A stretch of 64,000 bases of DNA. Origin: Anthoceros angustus. Taxonomy: Eukaryota > Streptophyta > Anthocerotopsida > Anthocerotales > Anthocerotaceae. The translations under genes were made by a program, and so were the position numbers. This document shows, in pieces, positions 57,633 to 64,000 of the stretch. The first letter of the stretch is position 1. Every line of letters starts with the position of its first letter. Under the pieces are notes generated by a model that had not been told where the DNA came from, did not search any database, and saw only the letters and a list, made by a program, of their open reading frames with translations. The DNA lies in contig MU008170.1 of NCBI GenBank assembly GCA_010909165.1, positions 1 through 64,000 of the forward strand, read 5' to 3'.

Positions 57633-60292
57633 TCAAGCACGGGAGCCCATAACAGGTGAATCCAAGTCGTCCTCCTCTGCAAGCCAGTGAGTTGGCAAAG
57701 TCGGGTTTCTCCATTGCATGCGGGAGGATGGCAGCATGGGCATGGCGAACACAGACGTCGCAGGCAGCCCGTCTTGACCTAATCCCAAGCTTCTGGTGTA
57801 GGCAGCCTGCCAAGGGATATGCATACAGGATGCGTCATCCTTCTGCGGAGTCGACGAGCAAGGGCAGCACATGGGATTAGCGGTGGGCATCACCTTTGCT
57901 CTGCTCATTACCGTCATTGCGTCTGACGCCACATTTTGGACGAGTGACTTGCCGTCCTCCCTGGAGAAGGAAGACGGCCTGGCAGCAAACAGACGAGAAC
58001 GCGTTAGGAGAAAGAGACCCTGTACCGGCAGACTGCATCTCCTAAGCAAAAGAGGGAGGCTTGCGTACACTTCGGCGATCGATATCATGAGGGGAGACGA
58101 TTCGCTTTCCTCGCCTGTTGCCATTAATATTCCATCACGGCCATGACCTGTTCAGGAATTCGAATAAGTCAGCAAGGGAATGAGAGTGCAGATATTGACA
58201 ATGCCATACACCGAAAAAGCGTTTCCGAACCTCTGGGACTTTCAGGAGCGAGCAAGTACATGCCGATGAACAAGGAACATATACCGACACCAAACATCGC
58301 GGCTCTAAATCCATCGAAAACCTGAAACCTCCCAGAAAGCAAAACGTGAGGATCCGATTTCTTACGAAACATAAGTCGTGAAGAGAAGAAGGCGAATAAG
58401 TTGCCAACCTGGTATTCCTGAAAGTAGATGAAGCCAGTGAAGATGGAAAAGAAGGTCCACACAATTTGCAACATTGGCACGATGAGAATAGAATCAAACA
58501 TGGAAAGTCCATCATTCAACCGAGCCATCTGCATCCACATCACATCCCGAGATTTAGCCACATCACACTCAGGAAGGTTAATGAGACCAAAATTTACCTG
58601 AAGATAATTTATATGTTTTCGTTTAACTCAGTTACCTGAGGTAAACGAAAAAATCGTACTGGCCTTACCTATATAGCCTACACTGCAAATTCAGAAAAAG
58701 CACACTACCGAGGTCTGAAGTCCACAAACAGTGTCTGTGCCTACCCAAAATGACGCCGTCACCAGAAACAGGACAAGAACACCATAGGTGAACCACCCAT
58801 CCAGCTGACTCTCCCCGTTCATTGTTAGTCGGAGCAGAATTGATCTGTAAGGCGTACATTGCGATTCAGGGGAGTGGCATTGCTTCATCATCAAGAGCAA
58901 AACATTTCAATAGCACAAACCTTCACAGCGCTGGTTATAGGAGCACGTACAAGGACTTTGCAAATAACACAGAATGAGTTCCGATAGCGCCTGATACCAT
59001 AGCATACGATAAAGGAATAAGCGTTCTCCAATGTGGTGACAGGTCCCCCTCCTTTCGTGCAGAAAGCTCTGTTCCACGTCTTCATAAAAGTTCAGAAAAC
59101 AATGTTAGTTAACCTCAAATACTGGTAGCATATCATGTGCTACACGGCATGAAAGTTGCTCGGGTGCCCAGAGTTTGCCCAACATGACACTGGTAAGATT
59201 CTAGTTTCATACCTGTACACTGCATGGAGGGAGACAACAATGATCACAAGAAACGCACAGTATCCAAGGTAGATATGGTTCGTGTATTTCTCAAGTAACT
59301 CGTCATGCGTATAAACTGCAGCAAGATCAACAAACACCAGGATTCAACGAAAAGAACGCATTTCAAAGCTACCTTGACCGCAAGAGCAGAAACTTGTGCA
59401 TCAATGGACCACACTCTGAAATGAAAATCAGGAGCATCGAACAAAGTGAAGCGAGTGTAACCTGGCCTTACTAAGAGATTGGTGATTCCCGAAGGAAACA
59501 AAGAAGATATTCCCAATCACAATGAATACGGTAGCCATCAGTACCCTGCAACAGACACAATTGCACAGATCATTCAGAAGATCCACATTTCTGTCAAGTC
59601 TAAAAGATGAGATCAAGAGTTCAGATGCCTTACCAATGACTCACTGACTCGCCCAAAACCCAGTAGGCAAACCCGACATTAGAAACAAATTGTATCGATC
59701 CCAAGGCCGCAAGCAAAGACTGTCAAGCCACTACAACTGTCATGGGTTAGATTTCATGAGCCATTCACTTGAGATTCTTGCGAAAGCCCCAAACAACCAA
59801 TCCAAAGTACCTGAGCTGCGTATCCGAAAGATAAGAAGTTTACAAAGTTTCCAAGGGCGAAAACCAGAACACCTAATGCGGCAACAGACAAGAAACTGTA
59901 GTCAGGCACGCGTCCAGAGTGTGGCAGCATTCAGACCACTCCTTGTGATGCCCACGTGTATTGTACATTCCATGTAAAACGTCCACGGACATACCAATAC
60001 GCCAGGCCGAAAATTGAGAGATGTGTTTCTTTACAACGGTCTTCTCTCCTGACAAAGCTGCCTCGTGAGCTGCGACTCTATCTCTCTGAGGAAAGCACAG
60101 AAGAAAAATAAGGATGCCAAGCGAAACCATTTCTAGCCTCCTGAAGACACCGTTTCCAGCAAAAGAACACGAGGCAGAGCGAACCAGCGGTGCCCTGACC
60201 TCATTGTGCCCAAGTTTAAGCAGATTCGTTCCTAAGTTGATGCCAATGCTGCCCACTACATTCATGACTGCTCCCACGATCCATTCTCCCAT
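57633..60292 (-). CDS. NIPA: NIPA8/9-like magnesium transporter
   Basis: Eleven exons: 60200-60292, 59995-60085, 59811-59872, 59634-59719, 59472-59545, 59213-59315, 58951-59079, 58709-58844, 58409-58528, 58231-58321 and 57633-58114 (488 aa). The start, MGEWIVGAVMNVVGSIGINL then GTNLLKLGHNE, is that of the NIPA (DUF803) family. Later motifs are NFVNFLSFGYAAQ, SIQFVSNVGFAYWVL, FIVIGNIFFVSFGNHQS, PLSYAMVSGAIGTHSVLFAK and ILIVPMLQIVWTFFSI. About nine membrane helices and a cytosolic tail ending near VFAMPMLPSS follow, as in Arabidopsis NIPA8/9. The protein moves Mg2+ at plasma or endosomal membranes. Exon 11 is long and could hold a further small intron. Confidence 0.92.
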
Positions 60293-61670
60293 TTCTCCCT
60301 TCGTTCTAGCTCACGATAAATCCTGCTTCGGCATACTCAGCATCTCCGAAAGCACTGGAACCTTCACAAGTTCATCAACTTCCTGCATCCCCACACGGCC
60401 CCGTTACGCACATAATCCTCGCCAGCGCCAGATACGCGCGACACAGAGCAAGCACACGCCAATTGCATACTGACAGCCGAGATGCCAGCAGAGGTTTTTC
60501 TTTGAAAGAATCACATAACGTCACACAGCCTGAACTGCACCAGCCACGAGATTCACGTGTAAACAGACCGCACCAAGGCCCGGGCAGCCGGCACTCCGGT
60601 CCTGATGCACGTGCAAAGGGACCTGGACCGCGGCAGGCTGCCAGCCCGCCACTTAGGTCTACATTGCCTCAACTTCCGCACAGCAAGCATCCGACAATCG
60701 CAAACACACGGAACGGGGAGAGCACCTCGGACCGCAGCTTCCCACGTCCCGAACAAGGCCTCCTGATTCTCCAACCCGCGCCACAGTGCCACACCGTTGT
60801 GTGTCGGAACCGCGCGGGCTCCAGCAGATCGGAAGAATTCAAATCCCGCAGCGCCGACAATGTCGCGCAGATCTCCGAGTCCGCGAGCCCAATCCGAGGT
60901 CAGGTCAGCTCCCCGCGTGCCCCTGGAACATCCAGGAAACAGGGAGCTGGAGACCTGCGGCTCCCGCGTGCTCCACGGCCAAGGCAGCACCCTGCCTGGA
61001 TCGGAGCCGCGATCAGGGAACTCGGTTGCAAGAAGACGGCGAGTGACGTCACCGGACGGCAGCGCGTTGCCGTCGGGGACAGAGATCCTCGTGGGACAGC
61101 CGAGCCTCCCTCCGGCCTCCTCTGCCACTCGAGCCTAGTTGCCCGCAGTTTTTCTAAGTGGAGCAGGCATTTGGCAGTACCTAGTCTAACACGTCCCGAT
61201 TTGGTCCACCACTACTGTCAAGGCCCATTCCACAACCAGCTTTCCTGGCGTCGGCTACCACCATTCGTCGTTACTGGATTGCCTTCGTTTCTTCTTATTG
61301 CCCTCGTTTCTTCTTATTATTGGTACCGATGACTGCATATTTCCAACCTAAGTAAGGCCATTCAGGGCCGGATGTAGGTCCGGAAACTAAAAAGGACGGT
61401 TGGGAAACGGCAGCCCCAATGGCTGACCCGTTTGAGTCCAGCGGTTTTTTCTCCTTTTTCTCCTTTTGCTTCTTTGTCTTATTTTATTTTTTTTTAAGTT
61501 CTTTCAAAGGGCTGTACACGCTCATGTTTATTCTTCAATTTGATATAATGCCCAGGGAGCCTGCCCGTCAAGAAGCTTTGCAATCTTTGTGTGAGGTTAT
61601 AGATCTTTGTTTTATTAGGTAGTAGACATAATGCTTCTGAAGGTCTAATAGGGAGGATATGGAGTTAGAT
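60293..61670. other. Upstream flank of NIPA
   Basis: GC-rich to about 61.1 kb, then AT-rich. A long plus-strand frame (60463-61332) has no ATG start, no family resemblance and a composition like its surroundings; I do not call it a gene. The NIPA promoter should be near 60300-60500. Confidence 0.5.
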
Positions 61671-61674
61671 CCCT

Positions 61675-62061
61675 CTTTGATCACACTACACCTTTTTCTA
61701 TAAAGGAAGACGACTTCCTTGCTGATGACGGTGCTGATCCTTCATACTGTCTTGCTCTGTATTCAACACTAGAACATGAATGGGACTTTATTGATCATAC
61801 TCCATCTCTCCAATGCATTGAGTATGTAAGTTATTTCTTTCACAACAACTTGCTGAATATGTCTTTGTGGCAGATGACAACAATGAACAAGGCCTCTTTT
61901 GATTCACTTATTTCTCTGATTGAAAGCCATGGCATATTTTACAATCATATTGTTTTTGCTCAAGTTCCTATAATTCTGTAGCTCGCAACTTGCCTGGTTA
62001 AGCTTGGTCATAGTGGCAATGACAATGTCGTTCCTCTGAGACCTCCAGCAGTGGAGGACTA
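61675..62061 (+). pseudogene. PIF/Harbinger-like transposase N-terminal fossil
   Basis: A plus-strand frame reads through LYSTLEHEWDFIDHTPSL, MTTMNKASFDSLISLIESH, then AQVPIIL, a stop (TAG at 61978), and LATCLVKLGHSGNDN. The pattern (M)SK-SF--L---I---P-F...QAP---QLA--LY-LG--G is the segment before the DDE catalytic domain in Harbinger-type (DDE_Tnp_4) transposases. No catalytic domain follows. The family call rests on this one pattern. Confidence 0.45.
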
Positions 62062-62366
62062 ATTTTGGCAGTGTCGTAAATTTCAAGCCAGTACCTTTGT
62101 TGTTTGGAGTGCTAGCTTGTTTTGTTCATACAATTACCTTCTTTTTAGATAGCGGACAGAAAATACATTTCGCTTTGCGAAGCTAAACCTTTTTTCTGGC
62201 TTCGGGCACAAGAAAGGCCTTTGAAAGAGCTACAAAACTATATCTCAATAATTTAAGATTAATAGAATTTATTTATGCTATGTTTGTATACTTAGGGAGG
62301 AAAAGAATACTGTATTATAAAAAGAGGTGGGAAAAACCCATCCACCCCAAAAACAAAGGGGAAAAA
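62062..62366. other. AT-rich spacer
   Basis: No gene or repeat seen between the transposase fossil and the reverse-transcriptase debris. Confidence 0.6.
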
Positions 62367-62590
62367 CCCAGCGAAGGGCACCATGCCAGGGGGACTAGCC
62401 CCCACGATCACGCATTTCAAAACTACCAACTGCCCAAAGAACTTCGTGGTTAGGGATGTGAAAAGGCTTACTTACCACCGGTGTCAAAGAACCTGCATCT
62501 CCCATGCTCGTTGTCGTTCTGTACACTGCATTGGCCAACGCCCGCTGCAGAGCGATGGAAATCCTACATGGCTACAATAACTGCATAATT
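62367..62590 (-). mobile_element. 3' tail of a reverse-transcriptase element, inverted copy
   Basis: The sequence is the reverse complement of 63832-64000 at about 80% identity: cccagcgaagggcacca, tcacgcatttcaaaactacc, gatgtgaaaaggc, cttaccaccggt and gcagagcgatggaaa all have inverted partners there. On the minus strand it is the last ~35 codons of the element ORF plus its 3'-UTR. The copy is 5'-truncated. Confidence 0.75.
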
Positions 62591-62599
62591 ATGTGGATC

Positions 62600-63915
62600 C
62601 TTCACCCAGGATTATGTGGACGCGGCTTTGGCTGAGGACCTGGTGCACATCGACGACCTTTCTCAACTGGGAAACCCGCACGTGGCGTTTGGGATCCTCT
62701 CTTTTGGTTTTGTGCGCCGGCCAGGGTACCGTCTCCGAACGGTTGCCCCCTCCCTGGTTTTCTCGTCTAGCTTAAGGAATTTCGACAAGCGGCTTATGCA
62801 GGTTTTCGGCGACATCATCGGCCCAGGCACCTTCCAGTGTGCGGCCGGGGATCTTGCGAAGCAGCAGGAGTTCCTTCCTGTCGCTTTTGGGGGCATTGGT
62901 TTGCTGGCCACGGAGGCCTCCGCGCTAGCGACTTTCTTAGGGAGCTGGGCTCTCTCTGCCCCCATCTTGTCCTCCCGTTTCTTAATTCGGCATTCACATA
63001 TCCTGGAGACTTTTGTCGCGGGTGTTGAGGAGAGGACTTTGCCCATGCAGGCCTCGCTAAGATTAGCCAGGGACTCTTTATCCTCCGAGGCGAGGGCTTC
63101 CCGAGGTTGGGTTCCGGGGGCTTTAGGCGTCCCTCCTGGCGGAACAGTACGAGCAGGCGCTGTTGGCCCCCCTCCGGGATTCCTCTATTCCTAGGCCCAT
63201 TCGGGCTCGTCTCTGCTCTTGCTTGGGGAAGGGGGCAAGTTCTTGGCTTCTGGCTCGACCTAGTATTCAAGCGTTCCGCATCGCACCAGCAACTTTTTCC
63301 ACCGCGATGCGTTTTCGCCTTGGCTTGGTCCAACTTCTGGCTTGCTCTCTTTCAACCTGCAGCTGCGGGGCCCCTCTCGATGACTTTGGGACGCACTTGG
63401 CTCGTTGTCCTACAGGTAGGCACCGTATCGCTACGCATGACGCAGTCTGGGACGTTATGCTCTCTATTGCTAGGGAAGGCGGGTTCCTTCCATTTATGGA
63501 GCGCCCTTATACCCTGCTCAACTTAGAGTTGATGTATTTTTGACCCGGGGGGATCAGGTTTCGGTTGCTGATGTGATTGTAACCCGGATAGTGTCTGCGA
63601 ACATACTATTCTTAACCCTCTAGGTTGGGCGGCCGAGGGATGCGCGATGGCTAAGGTCCACAAGTACTCTCCTATGCAGGACGGCCACGCCTTCGTCCCC
63701 CTTGCCATTGAGACTTACGAAGCCATGGACAAGGATTTCTCTACGTTCGTCAAGGCCTGCCCCATCGCTTATCATAGCCGCAAGAATGGGGTTGGCCTCC
63801 CCCTTTCTTGTATTATTGCTTTCTTCCTGCAAAGGGTTTCCATCGCTCTGCAGGGCGTTGTGTCTGATCTGAGCAAGAAAAGTGCGGGGATGCAGCTTCT
63901 TCTATACCGGTGGTA
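62600..63915 (+). pseudogene. C-terminal part of a non-LTR-type reverse transcriptase ORF
   Basis: Three frames make one protein end. 62616-63194 carries LPVAFGGIGLLATEASALAT (the region after the RT active site, as in LINE-like RTs). 63163-63543 carries a Cys-His motif, CSCGAPLDDFGTHLARC, then GRHRIATHDAVWDVML. 63545-63915 carries DVIVTRI, MAKVHKYSPM, HAFVPLAIETYEAM and GVGLPLSCIIAFFLQRVS, then a stop. CCHC followed by D...K..KY suggests a restriction-like endonuclease, as in R2/CRE-type LINEs; this is inference. Two frameshifts and the missing RT catalytic core make it dead. The 3'-UTR runs off the window. Confidence 0.65.
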
Positions 63916-64000
63916 AGTAGGCCTTTTCACATCCATGACCGTGAAGTTCTTCAGGCGGTTGGTAGTTTTGAAATGCGTGATTGTGGTGCTCTTCGTTGGG
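63832..64000 (+). repeat. Right arm of the inverted repeat formed by two element tails
   Basis: Partner of 62367-62572. The arms face each other across the plus-strand ORF, so the region could fold into a long hairpin. The arm is cut by the window end. Confidence 0.8.

Noticed and set aside
60463-61332. 289-codon plus-strand frame upstream of NIPA
   Set aside because: No ATG at its start, no domain and composition like the flanking DNA.
1-64000. tRNA, rRNA or CRISPR array
   Set aside because: GTTCGAA-like matches (about 10456 and 45030) lack tRNA arms, and no regularly spaced short repeats with unique spacers occur; the tandem arrays have no spacers.

Overview
The window is nuclear DNA of a streptophyte (green-plant lineage). 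It holds intron-containing genes with GT-AG introns of roughly 70-240 bp. Several families are plant-specific or plant-typical: a HESO1-type terminal uridylyltransferase, a USP-kinase-U-box protein, a NIPA8/9-like magnesium transporter, an RPAP2/RIMA homologue, a two-EF-hand protein of the MG(V/I)V-DGSTVRDF type and a DUF4864-like plastid protein. I cannot name the species. Compact genes, short introns and many degenerate transposons would fit a non-seed plant or a charophyte alga, but this is inference.

Layout. 1-19.4 kb is repeat territory without a convincing cellular gene. It holds a CACTA-like terminus with a 130-bp tandem array (about 350-1507). It also holds a degenerate transposon-type gene (2055-2721 and 11472-12202) split by an 8,746-bp DNA transposon (2722-11467). 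That transposon has about 30-bp terminal inverted repeats and a perfect 4-bp target duplication, TATC. It carries a second, inverted copy of the same gene family, so the elements are nested relatives. From 12.2 to 19.4 kb there are minisatellites, duplications and dispersed repeats.

19.5-60.3 kb is gene-rich. In order: ATP-phosphofructokinase (+), a 68-aa membrane protein (-), an EF-hand protein (-), a MYND-finger protein (+), RPAP2 (-), HESO1-like (-), a macrodomain protein (+), a TrhO/rhodanese protein (-), TMEM120 (+), RBM22/SLT11 (+), the USP-kinase-U-box protein (-), an unrecognised 93-aa protein (-), a DUF4864-like protein (-), a monoacylglycerol-lipase-like hydrolase (+) and NIPA (-). 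I resolved exon structures for all multi-exon genes by requiring reading frame and family similarity to continue across GT-AG junctions. Many neighbours are divergent or convergent; the DUF4864/lipase and TrhO/TMEM120 pairs share short promoters (123 and 283 bp). Between TMEM120 and RBM22 lie two gene fossils: a partial copy of the TrhO gene and a GroES/Cpn10 fragment.

61.6-64 kb is again transposon debris: a PIF/Harbinger-like transposase fossil, then two reverse-transcriptase element tails in inverted orientation, the second running off the window.

The genes do not form one pathway. They are housekeeping functions: glycolysis, Pol II CTD and snRNA handling, small-RNA uridylation, splicing, tRNA modification, ADP-ribose metabolism, Mg transport, lipid hydrolysis and signalling.
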